Below, piece after piece: positions 52,436-61,283 of a DNA stretch of 64,000 bases. The position numbers and the translations under genes are program-made. The notes beneath the pieces were generated by a model that did no database searches, was not told where the DNA came from, and worked only from the letters and a program-made list of their open reading frames with translations. Origin of the DNA: an uncultured Clostridia bacterium (lineage in GTDB: Bacteria; Bacillota; Clostridia; Christensenellales; Borkfalkiaceae); NCBI GenBank assembly GCA_944367535.1, contig CALVWQ010000003.1, positions 31,474-95,473 on the forward strand, read 5' to 3'. Numbering within the stretch: the stretch's first letter is position 1; each line of letters starts with the position of its first letter.

Positions 52436-53449
52436 ATGGATAACAGACTTACAAAAAGAAGACTGTCCGATTTTCTGTCCTATGAATGGATAATGATAAT
52501 AGTGGTTATAATCGCGGCGATAATACTTTGGGAACTCGTCTATACTATGACCGCCGTGAAACTCACTTCCGGACAACAGTTTAAATATTATTACGATCAG
52601 AATATGTCGTCGTTAAACGATTCGGAGTTTTATTCAATCATAACGGATAATGACGACCCCACTTTCAGTTACGACGTTTTGAGCGTCGGTTCGGAGGCGC
52701 TCACTTCCGAGTATAATGTTCTTAACGTGCGTCTTTCGGTGTATGAGGGCGACGTCATATTCACCGATTCGGTCGAAGAAGAAAACGGTGCGAGCCGCGC
52801 AAAGTCCATAATAGACAGTGAGAGGGTATACGTGATGGGCGACCTGCTTACCGACGGCGTTAATTACCTTGCTAAATTTTTAAAAGACGAATTTAAAGAC
52901 GTTTCCGACGTAAAGAGCGCGGTATTCGATTACGGCAATTTAGACGAAAACAAGATAAGAGCAAACTTTTTAGAAAGAATGAAGAAAGACAACCGTTTCC
53001 GTTCGGATGCGCAGAAAGAAGAAGGATTTTCCCTCGAATGCGAGAGAATAAAGAAAGTATGCGCGGAACTTGAAAAATTCGACTATCTTATGTCCGTGGG
53101 TGAAGAAAAAGGGCTGTTTTACAGATATACAAAGTATTCGCAGTCGTTTAAAGAATCTCAGGACAACGCGGATTTGCAGGCGGCACTCGACCATGAAATT
53201 TCCGAGGGCAGAGAGAACGCCGTATACGGCATAAATCTCGAAAAACTTACGGGCGGAAAACATTCCGTAGCCGAGTATTTCCGACGCGCGGACAAAACCG
53301 ACGCGGTTGGTGCGGTGTTGCTTGCGTTTGATTTTTATGACGTGGCGGATGCAAAACTTACCGATTTGCAGTTTGAAACGGTGTCTTTCATAAATAAAAT
53401 AGTCGACGAATTTAGCGATATTTATTCTTCGCGTCAGGGTGAGGCATGA
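52436..53449 (+). CDS. Uncharacterised single-pass membrane protein in the tmk operon
   Basis: The 337-residue protein has a basic cytoplasmic N-terminus (DNRLTKRRLSDFLSYEW), one membrane helix (IMIIVVIIAAIILWELVYTM, ~19-38) and a large extracytoplasmic domain rich in Asp, Glu and Tyr. I do not recognise a family. GAGGAAG precedes the ATG. Its stop overlaps the tmk start (ATGATG), so it is coupled to tmk-holB-ricT. In Bacillus the genes between are the small yaaQ and yaaR, which are unrelated in size. Confidence 0.8.
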   Translation: MDNRLTKRRLSDFLSYEWIMIIVVIIAAIILWELVYTMTAVKLTSGQQFKYYYDQNMSSLNDSEFYSIITDNDDPTFSYDVLSVGSEALTSEYNVLNVRLSVYEGDVIFTDSVEEENGASRAKSIIDSERVYVMGDLLTDGVNYLAKFLKDEFKDVSDVKSAVFDYGNLDENKIRANFLERMKKDNRFRSDAQKEEGFSLECERIKKVCAELEKFDYLMSVGEEKGLFYRYTKYSQSFKESQDNADLQAALDHEISEGRENAVYGINLEKLTGGKHSVAEYFRRADKTDAVGAVLLAFDFYDVADAKLTDLQFETVSFINKIVDEFSDIYSSRQGEA

Positions 53450-54072
53450 TGAGAGGCAAGTTTATTACTTTCGAGGGGTGTGAGGGCGTCGGTAAGTCCA
53501 GACAGATAAAGCTTCTCGAAGAATACCTCGTTAAAGAGGGTATAAAATATTATCTGACGCGCGAACCCGGCGGTACGACTATTTCCGAAAAGATAAGGAA
53601 CATAATACTTGACGGCGCGAACGTGGCGATGAGCGACGAATGCGAGGCGCTTCTTTATGCCGCGGCGCGCGTTCAGCTCTTAAAAGAAACGCTGAAAGGA
53701 AGACTTGACGCGGGAGAACTCGTGATTTGCGACAGGTTTGTCGATTCTTCTTTTGCTTATCAGGGTAAAGCCCGCGGGCTCGGCTATGCGTTCATAGAAA
53801 AAATAAACGATTACGCCATCAGAAATTTTACCCCCGATTGTACGCTGTTTCTCGACCTTTCGCCCGAACAGGCGTTTATGAGAAAGGGAGGTGCGGACAA
53901 GACGGACAGGCTGGAACTTTCGGGCCTGGAATTTCACAAGCGCGTATACGAAGGATATAAGGAACTCGCGGAAAAATATAAAGACCGCATCGTGGCGATA
54001 GATTCGTCGGGCACCAAAGAGCAGACTCACGCGAAAATCATTGCCGCGCTTAAAGAGAGAGGAATAATATGA
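53446..54072 (+). CDS. tmk: Thymidylate kinase
   Basis: This enzyme phosphorylates dTMP to dTDP. The 208-residue protein has the P-loop FEGCEGVGKSRQIKLLEEYL, the DRY/DRF-type motif CDRFVDSSFAYQGKARGLG (lid and substrate contacts) and TREPGGTTISEKIR. It overlaps the upstream gene by 4 bases and holB by 4 bases (ATGA), so translation is coupled. The order tmk-holB-ricT is conserved in Firmicutes. Confidence 0.96.
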   Translation: MMRGKFITFEGCEGVGKSRQIKLLEEYLVKEGIKYYLTREPGGTTISEKIRNIILDGANVAMSDECEALLYAAARVQLLKETLKGRLDAGELVICDRFVDSSFAYQGKARGLGYAFIEKINDYAIRNFTPDCTLFLDLSPEQAFMRKGGADKTDRLELSGLEFHKRVYEGYKELAEKYKDRIVAIDSSGTKEQTHAKIIAALKERGII

Positions 54073-55037
54073 CCGACTATGCGTCGCTCGTCGGCGATAC
54101 GGCAGCTTTTAAAACAATAGAGGGCGACAAAAGAAGCGGAAGGCTTTCGCATGCGTATCTCGTTATTTCCGCGGACGGCAAAATTAAAGAGTACCTTAAA
54201 ATCTTCGCAAAACTCATGGCCTGCGAGAATCCCGAACCGTGCGGACAATGCCGCGTGTGCAGGCTCATTGACTCGGAGAACTGTCCGGATGTCTGTTTTT
54301 ATCCCAAAAACGGCACTTCGGTACTGACGGAAGACGTCAACGATATAATCGAAAAGTGTTATCTTAAACCCGTCGAAGGCGATAAAAAAATATTTATAAT
54401 CTGTCGCGGAGAAACGATGAACGCCTCGGCACAGAATAAACTGTTAAAGACGCTGGAAGAGCCGCCGCGCGGCGTTCATATAATAATCGGCAGCGCGAGC
54501 GAATTTCCCTTGCTTCCGACCGTCAGGTCGAGAACGGAGAAACTCGAAATACCGCCTTTTTCTTCGGACAGGCTCTTTGCGGCGCTCTCTGGGGAGTGTC
54601 CCGACGCGGAGCGGCTTAAAACCGCGATAGCGTGCGGGGACGGCACCGCGGGAAAGACGCTCGAACTTTACGGCGACGAGAATTTCGCAAGAATTTCCGA
54701 ACTTGCGGGACGTGTGCTTGCGGAAATGAAGTCGAGCAGACAGGTTTTGAAATTTTCGTCGGAGATAGCCGCCGAAAAAGCCGACCCCGAGGATTTTTTC
54801 TCGGCGCTCGAAGTAAGGATAAGGGACTTGCTCGTGGAAAATGAAGGAAGACCCGAACTCGCTTCCGAACGGGAGACCGTCGCGGCGGAAGGGTTTAATA
54901 CGGCTTCTCTTATATGCGCTCTTGAAAAGATAAACGAGGCGAGAAAGAGAAAAAAATTCAACGGCAACGGGGCAATGCTCACCGAATGGCTGTTGTTCGC
55001 GATATTGGAGGGTAAACATAAGTGGCAAAAATCATAG
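54069..55037 (+). CDS. holB: DNA polymerase III delta' subunit
   Basis: This 322-residue clamp-loader subunit has the AAA+ fold with a zinc-binding loop (CENPEPCGQCRVCRLIDSENCPD, four Cys) and the delta'-type segments KIFIICRGETMNASAQNKLLKTLEEPPRGVHIIIGSASEFPLLPTVRSR. The Walker A lysine is absent, as usual for delta'. The C-terminus is divergent. ricT starts 16 bases before its end on the same strand. Confidence 0.93.
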   Translation: MTDYASLVGDTAAFKTIEGDKRSGRLSHAYLVISADGKIKEYLKIFAKLMACENPEPCGQCRVCRLIDSENCPDVCFYPKNGTSVLTEDVNDIIEKCYLKPVEGDKKIFIICRGETMNASAQNKLLKTLEEPPRGVHIIIGSASEFPLLPTVRSRTEKLEIPPFSSDRLFAALSGECPDAERLKTAIACGDGTAGKTLELYGDENFARISELAGRVLAEMKSSRQVLKFSSEIAAEKADPEDFFSALEVRIRDLLVENEGRPELASERETVAAEGFNTASLICALEKINEARKRKKFNGNGAMLTEWLLFAILEGKHKWQKS

Positions 55038-55897
55038 GCGTGAAATTTAAAAACACTGCCAAAATTTATTATTTTTCGCCCGAAGAAGGCGTTGACGATT
55101 ATAAAGAGGGGGACGGGGTTATTGTCGAAACCGCAAAAGGTCTCGAATATGCGTCCGTCGTTTTCGGCGTAAAAGACCTTCCCGACGAGGAAATAACGCA
55201 TCCCCTTAAACCCATCGTAAGAAAAGCAACGGAAAAGGATGAGCGCAGGATAAAGGAAAACTCCGAGAAGATTCCCGAGGCGATGAGCTTTGCCGAGGAA
55301 AAAATCCGCGAACTCGGTCTCGAAATGAAACTTATCGGCTGCGAATACTCTTTTGACGGCAAAAAACTCAGTTTCTTTTTCTCCGCGGATTCAAGAATAG
55401 ATTTCCGCGAACTCGTTAAACTACTCGCGGGCAGATTTCATCTCCGCATCGAGTTAAGACAGGTCGGAATCAGGGACGAAACGAAGATTTTAGGCGGCAT
55501 CGCACCCTGCGGGAGGACTTGTTGCTGCGCGAGCTGTCTTTCGGATTTCGGTAAAGTTACAATAAAAATGGCTAAAAATCAGGGATTGCATCTTAATCCC
55601 TCCAAAATAAGCGGGCTTTGCGGCAGACTGATGTGCTGTTTAGAATATGAAAACGATTACTATGCCGAGGCATGTAAAAAAGTGCCGAAGGTGGGGTCGT
55701 CGGTCGGAACGCCCGAAGGCGAAGGCACGGTCGTATCCAACGACATGCTGAAAATGATAACTAAGGTGAAAATAGGCAAGGACGGCGGAGAAGTTTATAA
55801 GGACTTTCCCGTCGACAGGCTGAAATTCAAGCGCGGCGCTCAAAAAGAGGAAAAAGAAGAAGAAACTCCCGAAGAACTCGGGGAAATTTCCGATTAA
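55022..55897 (+). CDS. ricT: PSP1-domain protein RicT (YaaT)
   Basis: The 291-residue protein has the PSP1 C-terminal domain with its conserved Cys set: GGIAPCGRTCCCASCLSDFGKVTIKMAKNQGLHLNPSKISGLCGRLMCCLEYE. RicT with RicA and RicF forms the Y-complex that carries Fe-S clusters, assists RNase Y and affects sporulation in Bacillus. It starts with GTG inside holB, so it is coupled to it. The C-terminal tail is Glu-rich. The ferredoxin gene follows after 64 bases. Confidence 0.93.
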   Translation: MAKIIGVKFKNTAKIYYFSPEEGVDDYKEGDGVIVETAKGLEYASVVFGVKDLPDEEITHPLKPIVRKATEKDERRIKENSEKIPEAMSFAEEKIRELGLEMKLIGCEYSFDGKKLSFFFSADSRIDFRELVKLLAGRFHLRIELRQVGIRDETKILGGIAPCGRTCCCASCLSDFGKVTIKMAKNQGLHLNPSKISGLCGRLMCCLEYENDYYAEACKKVPKVGSSVGTPEGEGTVVSNDMLKMITKVKIGKDGGEVYKDFPVDRLKFKRGAQKEEKEEETPEELGEISD

Positions 55898-55900
55898 ATA

Positions 55901-55929
55901 TTTACAAAACCGAAATATTGTGATACAAT
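55901..55929 (+). promoter_or_regulatory. Promoter of the ferredoxin gene
   Basis: TTTACA (55901-55906) and TACAAT (55924-55929) are 17 bases apart, directly after the ricT stop. The ferredoxin can thus be expressed apart from the tmk operon. Confidence 0.65.
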
Positions 55930-55961
55930 ATATATAGAATATAACAGGGAGGTAAACGAAC

Positions 55962-56132
55962 ATGGCATATAAAATCAGCGATCAGTGTATTTCCTGCGGA
56001 GCGTGTGCGGACACTTGTCCTTGCGGAGCTATCAGCCAGGGCGAGACGCAGTACAATATAGACCCTGAAACCTGTATGAGTTGCGGTGCTTGCGCGGCAG
56101 GTTGCCCCGTAGAGGCTATATCCGAGGAGTAA
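55962..56132 (+). CDS. 2[4Fe-4S] clostridial-type ferredoxin
   Basis: The 56-residue protein MAYKISDQCISCGACADTCP... has two complete cluster motifs: CxxCxxCxxxCP at 9-20 and again at 38-49. This is the classic small low-potential electron carrier of anaerobes, used with pyruvate:ferredoxin oxidoreductase and hydrogenase. GGGAGG precedes the ATG. It has its own promoter and terminator and interrupts the ricT-yabB neighbourhood. Confidence 0.95.
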   Translation: MAYKISDQCISCGACADTCPCGAISQGETQYNIDPETCMSCGACAAGCPVEAISEE

Positions 56133-56150
56133 AAACCGAAAAAACCGTTT

Positions 56151-56184
56151 AAGGCGCGAAAAGTTTTCGCGCCTTAAATTTTAT
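56151..56184 (+). terminator. Terminator of the ferredoxin gene
   Basis: A palindrome with 12-bp arms (AAGGCGCGAAAA at 56151-56162 and 56164-56175) is followed by AAATTTTAT. Its 3' end merges with the first tandem repeat unit. Confidence 0.7.
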
Positions 56185-56269
56185 GTGTCTGTAAATTTAT
56201 GCGCCTTAAATTTTATTAGTCTGTAAATTTATGCGCCTTAAATTTTATGTGTCTGTAAATTTATGCGCC
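56169..56269. repeat. Three tandem 32-bp repeats
   Basis: Units at 56169-56200, 56201-56232 and 56233-56264, plus a short partial, share GCGCCTTAAATTTTATGTGT followed by CTGTAAATTTAT. Units 1 and 3 are identical and unit 2 differs by two or three bases. They lie in non-coding DNA between the ferredoxin gene and the yabB-like gene. The rest of that gap (56270-56488) is A+T-rich without a gene. Confidence 0.85.
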
Positions 56270-56488
56270 GGCGCAGACTTTTCCGCTCGCTCTCGCGGGC
56301 GGGCGAAAAATGTAAAGATATTAAATTTTGCAATAAAGAACAGAAATTACGGTAAACGACATAAATTACGGTTAAATAGATCTTTGCACAAAACAAAGTT
56401 TTTACGGAAATAAAAACCCGAAAAAAATTTTGCGCAGAAGAAAAAATATTATTTGCCGACGGCACAGGCTGTCGGGAGGCGGTAGAAA

Positions 56489-57154
56489 GTGCTTACGCTC
56501 GAAGATTTGGGAATAGGCGGATTGAAAATATATCAGGACGACAAACTTTACAGGTTCACCTCAGACGCGGTGCGCCTTTCGGAGTTTGCCAAAGTCAAGC
56601 GTGGCGATGAGGTGGCGGACTTGTGCTCGGGCAGCGGCATAGTGGGATTGCACCTTTACGCTCTGAATAAAGAGGCGATAAAAAGCGTAACGTTTTTCGA
56701 AATGCAGACTCCGCTATACGAACTTTCCTTAAAGACGATAGAATATAACGGGCTCGAAAAAAAATTTTCCGCCGTAAACAAGCGATTGCAGGATATAGAC
56801 AAGAATTTTTACGGTAAATTTTCGCTCGTCGTCTGCAATCCGCCGTATATGCGCGCCGATTCTGGCGAACACGATGCCGACCCGTCGGTAGCCGCATGTA
56901 AGAGGGAGATATATCTTTCGCTCGAAGAACTTGTGTTCGCTGCCTCGCGAGTCCTCAAATTCGGCGGCAGAGCCTGCATCGTCCACCGCGCGGACAGGCT
57001 CGTAGACCTTTTTTGCGCCATGCGCCGATATAATCTCGAACCAAAACGCCTGCAACTCGTATGCGCCGCCGAAAAAGAGCCTTATCTTTTTATGACGGAG
57101 GGAGTAAAAGGCGGAAAAAGCGGATTGAAAATATTAAAAAATATAAATAATTGA
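56489..57154 (+). CDS. YabB/TrmN6-type tRNA adenine-N6 methyltransferase
   Basis: The 221-residue SAM enzyme has motif I VADLCSGSGIVGLHLYAL and the N6-adenine catalytic motif CNPPYMRADSG. These are features of the family including TrmN6 (tRNA1-Val A37) and Bacillus YabB. The start is GTG with GGGAGG upstream. It precedes rsmI by 10 bases, as in Bacillus (yabB-yazA-yabC), so the assignment is supported by context. Confidence 0.88.
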   Translation: MLTLEDLGIGGLKIYQDDKLYRFTSDAVRLSEFAKVKRGDEVADLCSGSGIVGLHLYALNKEAIKSVTFFEMQTPLYELSLKTIEYNGLEKKFSAVNKRLQDIDKNFYGKFSLVVCNPPYMRADSGEHDADPSVAACKREIYLSLEELVFAASRVLKFGGRACIVHRADRLVDLFCAMRRYNLEPKRLQLVCAAEKEPYLFMTEGVKGGKSGLKILKNINN

Positions 57155-57164
57155 GAGGACTGTT

Positions 57165-57965
57165 ATGCTGTATCTCGTTGCGACGCCGATAGGTAATTTA
57201 AAAGATATAAGCCTGCGCGCGCTCGAAGTGCTCAAAGCCGCGGATGAAATTGCGTGTGAGGATACGCGTCATTCTGCGACCCTTTTAAATCATTACGGTA
57301 TAAAAAAACCGCTTGTCAGTTATCATAAGTTTAACGAGCGCGCATCGGGCGAAAAAATAGTGGAAAAACTTAAAGCGGGAAAAAATATCGCACTCATAAC
57401 CGACGCTGGTATGCCGGTAATTTCCGATCCGGGCGCTACGCTCGTGCGTATGCTCATGGACGAGGGGCTCGAATACACTGTGATTCCGGGCGCGTGCGCG
57501 TTTGTTTCCGCTCTCGCCCTGAGCGGGTTGGAGGGGACGAAATTCTGTTTTCTCGGTTTTCTGCCCGATAAGATAGGCGAAAAAAAAGCACTGCTTCAAA
57601 AGTACGCGTCGCTCGATATGACGATTGTGTTTTATTCCGCGCCGCACGACGCGGATAAGGATATAGCCTGCTGTTATTCGGTTTTCGGTGAAAGGAACGC
57701 CGTTGCCGTAAAGGAAATAACCAAACTGCATGAAAGCGCGGTCCGTTTTAAATTGAGCGAGGGGATAGAGGGCGAAAAACGGGGAGAATACGTCATACTG
57801 ATAGATAAGCCCGAGAAAGTATCGGAATTGAATTCACTTACAGAAAAAGAACATATAAAATATTATTTGGATATGGGCTACGATAAAAAAGAGGCGCTTA
57901 AAGCAGCGGCGAAAGACCGCGGTGTTTCGAAATCCGACCTCTATAAATTTGCTATTGATCTTTAA
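57165..57965 (+). CDS. rsmI: 16S rRNA (cytidine-1402-2'-O)-methyltransferase RsmI
   Basis: The 266-residue tetrapyrrole-methylase-fold enzyme has the hallmark start LYLVATPIGNLKDISLRALEVLKAADEIACEDTRHSATLL, followed by ALITDAGMPVISDPGATLVRMLMDEG, VIPGACAFVSALALSGLEGTKFCFLGFLP and a short helical C-terminus (MGYDKKEALKAAAKDRGVSKSDLYKFAI). It modifies C1402 in the decoding centre. It is the last gene of the cluster. Confidence 0.96.
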   Translation: MLYLVATPIGNLKDISLRALEVLKAADEIACEDTRHSATLLNHYGIKKPLVSYHKFNERASGEKIVEKLKAGKNIALITDAGMPVISDPGATLVRMLMDEGLEYTVIPGACAFVSALALSGLEGTKFCFLGFLPDKIGEKKALLQKYASLDMTIVFYSAPHDADKDIACCYSVFGERNAVAVKEITKLHESAVRFKLSEGIEGEKRGEYVILIDKPEKVSELNSLTEKEHIKYYLDMGYDKKEALKAAAKDRGVSKSDLYKFAIDL

Positions 57966-58210
57966 ATGGGAAATTTTGTAAGCAAAGAATATTGTCGAAT
58001 ATTGTCGCCGTAAAATTTAACTAAAATATGAAATTCCCTGACAAGCGATTCGGCGGAAATAAAAGTTTATACTCGCAATAAAATTTAAGTTATCCGGTTT
58101 TAACACTTAATCCTTTTATAATGTCAATAACATTTAAATTTAAAAAATTTTAATTGTAATATAAATTTTACAAGGGTTTTTGTAAAGTTTTTTGATTTGA
58201 TAATAAATTT
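57966..58210. other. AT-rich spacer after rsmI, no gene seen
   Basis: About 245 A+T-rich bases run up to the terminator hairpin. A short direct repeat (GAATATTGTC twice near 57990) is present. No reading frame or RNA family signature was found. Confidence 0.35.
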
Positions 58211-58254
58211 AAAAAGCCTTGCGCGCGGGAAAATTTCCGCGCGCAAGGCTTTTT
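58211..58254. terminator. Bidirectional terminator between rsmI and dut
   Basis: An 18-bp stem (AAAAAGCCTTGCGCGCGG at 58211-58228 with 58237-58254) has A/T ends on both sides. It lies between convergent genes. Confidence 0.85.
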
Positions 58255-58409
58255 AAGCTGAAATATTTATATTTTAAATATTAGAATCATGCTGTTAAAA
58301 GTTTTATTATTGAAATTTGAGGTATAAATATCATGCTGTTAAGCGTATCAAGATAGAACTTTGGATAATTTATGTTTATATATGTGTGAATATCTAGTGG
58401 TTGCCGTAA

Positions 58410-58910
58410 TTATTCTACGTTTTGTTTTTTATCCGTGCTGCCGAGCCCGCCAGTGCGCGCGCTAACGCAGTCATCGTCGTAAGTTATGCCGTATTCTACG
58501 AATACGCCCTGCGCGAAAGCTTTTCCCTTTTCCACTTCGAGGGGCTTGTCGCCGCAGTTGGTCATTTTAATGAAGATGTGTCCCTGGTTATCCGCGTTAT
58601 AATAGTCGGAATCTATTATGCCGACCGTATTGTCCAGTGTAAGACGGTATTTAAATCCGAGGCTCGACCGCGGGTAGATTTTAAGAACCCAGCCCTCGTC
58701 GATTTTTACGCGTACCCCCGTGGGAATTTTCACCGTTTCGCCCGAAGCAACGCGAAATGCGTAAGGCGCGAAAAAATCGTATCCCGCGCTTCCCGCCGTC
58801 GCCCTGCGGGGCAGAATAATGTCGGCGTAAGTTTCTTCGCAAGTTCCCGCCGCAGCGGATTTCGCGTATTCGTCTATGGTAACTTTTTCAAATTTCGCTA
58901 TTCTTTTCAT
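58410..58910 (-). CDS. dut: dUTP diphosphatase
   Basis: This enzyme hydrolyses dUTP to dUMP and keeps uracil out of DNA. It is 166 residues from the ATG at 58910, which has GAGGT upstream; the 327-codon frame to 59393 overlaps the MFS gene and is not used. The trimeric dUTPase motifs are AGSAGYDFFAP, YPRSSLGFK, DNTVGIIDSDYYN, GKAFAQGVF and the glycine-rich C-terminal arm RTGGLGSTDKK. Confidence 0.93.
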   Translation of the reverse strand: MKRIAKFEKVTIDEYAKSAAAGTCEETYADIILPRRATAGSAGYDFFAPYAFRVASGETVKIPTGVRVKIDEGWVLKIYPRSSLGFKYRLTLDNTVGIIDSDYYNADNQGHIFIKMTNCGDKPLEVEKGKAFAQGVFVEYGITYDDDCVSARTGGLGSTDKKQNVE

Positions 58911-59029
58911 GTTTTGACCTCGGCAGAGATATTTAAGATTTTTTTGCGCAAAATTATTGTCGCGGCATATGCCGCCATTAAAATTTTGAATATAAACCTT
59001 TATAAGTATATAACAAAACGGCGCGATAA

Positions 59030-60214
59030 TCAACCTAAAAGTGAATTTTCCGACAATTTTTTCGCTCTCTTGAAATAGACGGCGGTTGCGCATGCCATTA
59101 AGGCAAACATTGCCGCGGCAAAGAAGGGGAAAGCGGAGAGGGAAATGCCCTGTGCGAGAAACCCGAACACGGGCGGCATTATAAGTATGCCTATATTGCA
59201 GGCAAGCATGTTGGAACTTATAAGCGATTGAGACACCTCTTTGCCGAAGTAGACGGGTGTCAGGAATATAAGATTTGGGAAAGTGGGGCCGTTGCCGAGT
59301 CCTATTATGATAAAGGCTATGCCCTTTACTGTTACCGGCACGGGCAGAAAGAGAAGGAGTATACCTATAAACACAGCCGAGTATCCCGCGCATATAATGG
59401 TTTTATTGGAGAGTTTTGAAGCGAGAAGTCCCGACAGGAATCTTCCCGACGTCATACCGACGTAATAAAAAGTCAGAAATCTCGCGGCGACGTCCGCCGT
59501 CGCGCCTTCCGCTCCGACGAGATAAGTGCAGCACCAGTGGTCGCAAGTGAATTCCAAAGCACAAGTTGCAAAGAAAGCAAGCCAACCTGCCCTCACTGCG
59601 GGCATCTTAATCATCTCGCGATAAGAAAGCGTTCGCGGCGTGAAATTGTCCTCTTTCGGCTGTAAAACCGCCGCTTTTTTCCATAAAGGCAATGCGGCGA
59701 GCGTAACCGCCGCGATAAACAGCTGAACGTAAAATACGATGCGGTATCCGAGGCGCCAGTCGCCGTTTTTAAGCGCAAAAGAGAAAATGAAAGGGCTTAT
59801 CGCGACGCCTATACCGTAAGCGCAGTGCAGAAAACTCATGTGCCGCGACTTAAAATGCACTGCCACATAATTGTTTAGCGCGGCGTCAATCGCGCCCGCG
59901 CCGAAGCCCGTGGGCACGGCGAATACGCAAAGCCAAATAAAAGAATCGGCCAGGGCGAAGCCTATGAGTGCGCCTGCGGTCATAAACGTACTTACCGCGG
60001 TAACGACGCCCGTGCCGAATCGGTTTATTAGCCTTGCGGAAAAGAAACTGGCGAGCGAAGTAAAAAGAGATATGAGCGCGGTAACGAATCCCGAATATCC
60101 TACGGGTATGCCGAGGTCGGGGTATATCGCCGGCCAGGCGGAACCTATCGCGGAATCGGGTGTTCCGAGCCCGATGAAAGTTATGTAGATAATTATAAGA
60201 AGCAAAGTAATCAA
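59030..60214 (-). CDS. Major facilitator superfamily transporter
   Basis: The 394-residue protein has twelve predicted membrane segments. The TM1 GLGTPDSAIGSAWPAIY motif and FHC-GxG-type loop HCAYGIGVAISPFIF recall the FucP/sugar-like MFS branch. ARLINRFGTGVV fits the intracellular loop 2 signature loosely. The substrate is unknown. The start is TTG at 60214 with GGGGTGT upstream. It is next to dut on the same strand with a 119-base gap. Confidence 0.87.
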   Translation of the reverse strand: MITLLLIIIYITFIGLGTPDSAIGSAWPAIYPDLGIPVGYSGFVTALISLFTSLASFFSARLINRFGTGVVTAVSTFMTAGALIGFALADSFIWLCVFAVPTGFGAGAIDAALNNYVAVHFKSRHMSFLHCAYGIGVAISPFIFSFALKNGDWRLGYRIVFYVQLFIAAVTLAALPLWKKAAVLQPKEDNFTPRTLSYREMIKMPAVRAGWLAFFATCALEFTCDHWCCTYLVGAEGATADVAARFLTFYYVGMTSGRFLSGLLASKLSNKTIICAGYSAVFIGILLLFLPVPVTVKGIAFIIIGLGNGPTFPNLIFLTPVYFGKEVSQSLISSNMLACNIGILIMPPVFGFLAQGISLSAFPFFAAAMFALMACATAVYFKRAKKLSENSLLG

Positions 60215-60312
60215 GATACACCCCGCAGACAGGGCGTGCGCCCCGTCAGCATAATATTGTAACAGATAAAAAGGTCAAAAGCAAACAAGTTGTCCGCGGG
60301 AATTATAAAATG

Positions 60313-60341
60313 TTGACAAAGCGGGTAAAATTATTTAAAAT
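60313..60341 (+). promoter_or_regulatory. Promoter of the LOG-family gene
   Basis: Perfect TTGACA (60313-60318) and TAAAAT (60336-60341) are 17 bases apart. Confidence 0.7.
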
Positions 60342-60407
60342 ATATAAAAAACAAAATATATAAAAACCGTTAATAGATTTAAGCGCGACGGAAAAGGAGG
60401 CGGTAAC

Positions 60408-60989
60408 ATGAAAGTTTGTATTTACGGCGCGGCGAGCGCCAAAATCGATAAAAAATATACGGAAGATTGTGAGATACTCGGCAGAATGCTGGGCGAAAGG
60501 GGACATTCGATGGTATTCGGCGCGGGTTCTACGGGACTTATGGGCGCTGCGGCACGCGGATTTAAATCGGCAGGCGCGCATGTGTTCGGTGTTATCCCCA
60601 AATTTTTTGAGGAAAACGGTTACGAGGCAATTTTTTACGAGGCGGACGAACTGCGCTTTACCGAAACGATGGCTGAGCGTAAGACTATAATGGAGGACAC
60701 CTGCGACGCGTTCGTTATCGTGCCGGGAGGAATCGGGACGTTCGAGGAGTTTTTTCAGATACTTACATTAAAACAGCTCGGCAGACATAAAAAGGCGATT
60801 GCGGTTTATAACTGCAACGGCTATTATGACGGGCTTGACAAAATGATGAAAGGCATTATCGAAAAGGGATTCGTGAACGAGGAGTGTCTTAAACTTTACC
60901 GCGTGCTTGACACGAAAGAGGAAGTCATAGATTATATAGAGAATTATTCCCCCGACGACATCGAGTGGAGCATGCTGAAAAAAACCTGA
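60408..60989 (+). CDS. LOG family protein (cytokinin riboside 5'-monophosphate phosphoribohydrolase-like)
   Basis: The 193-residue Rossmann-like protein has the LOG signature PGGIGTFEE at residues 106-114 and the earlier RKTIMEDTCDAFVIVPGG stretch, plus GAGSTGLMGAAARG. LOG enzymes split nucleoside 5'-monophosphates into base and ribose 5-phosphate; the bacterial role may be nucleotide salvage. GGAGGCGG precedes the ATG. The purine salvage block starts just downstream. Confidence 0.92.
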   Translation: MKVCIYGAASAKIDKKYTEDCEILGRMLGERGHSMVFGAGSTGLMGAAARGFKSAGAHVFGVIPKFFEENGYEAIFYEADELRFTETMAERKTIMEDTCDAFVIVPGGIGTFEEFFQILTLKQLGRHKKAIAVYNCNGYYDGLDKMMKGIIEKGFVNEECLKLYRVLDTKEEVIDYIENYSPDDIEWSMLKKT

Positions 60990-61122
60990 AATACATTCGG
61001 CGCGTAAAATGAAAAACGCCTGCGGACAAATTCTTCGGGGCGACGGAATATTCCGCCGCCCCGAGGGCTTTTAAAAACGCGGAAAGCGTGTCGAAAAATG
61101 TATTTATTGCGAGTAAAAACAA

Positions 61123-61151
61123 TTGACATATATGCGGGTTTTTGTTAAAAT
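61123..61151 (+). promoter_or_regulatory. Promoter of the xpt transcript
   Basis: Perfect TTGACA (61123-61128) and TAAAAT (61146-61151) are 17 bases apart, about 20 bases before the riboswitch P1 helix. Confidence 0.75.
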
Positions 61152-61170
61152 ATAACCGTAATTTAGATTC

Positions 61171-61236
61171 ACCGATATAAGTTCGTATAAATGGCACGAA
61201 CGTTTCTACCGCATCGCCACAGACGCGACTATTGGT
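61171..61236 (+). promoter_or_regulatory. Purine (guanine-type) riboswitch aptamer
   Basis: The three-way junction is visible. P1 is ACCGATA (61171-61177) with TATTGGT (61230-61236), P2 is GTTCGT with ACGAAC, and the core is GTTTCTACC. The P3 loop contains GCCA, which can kiss TGGC in the P2 loop. The specificity base aligning with position 74 in GACTAT is C, as in guanine/hypoxanthine switches rather than U as in adenine switches. It precedes xpt. Confidence 0.9.
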
Positions 61237-61283
61237 AATAAGGATAAGACGGGGAAAATTTTCCGTCGATATTCGGACAGCGG

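Noticed and set aside
58287-58342. Repeated ATCATGCTGTTAA segments near 58.3 kb as regulatory sites
   Set aside because: Only a 12-13 base match in two copies downstream of convergent genes; no context suggests a function.
58911-59393. N-terminal extension of the dut frame to 327 codons
   Set aside because: It overlaps the MFS gene and reads as basic nonsense; the ATG at 58910 has a good ribosome site and the dUTPase fold starts there.
61171-61236. Adenine riboswitch
   Set aside because: At first GACTAT seemed to place a T at the specificity position; aligned to the Bacillus xpt aptamer the base is the C of GACTAT, so guanine-type.
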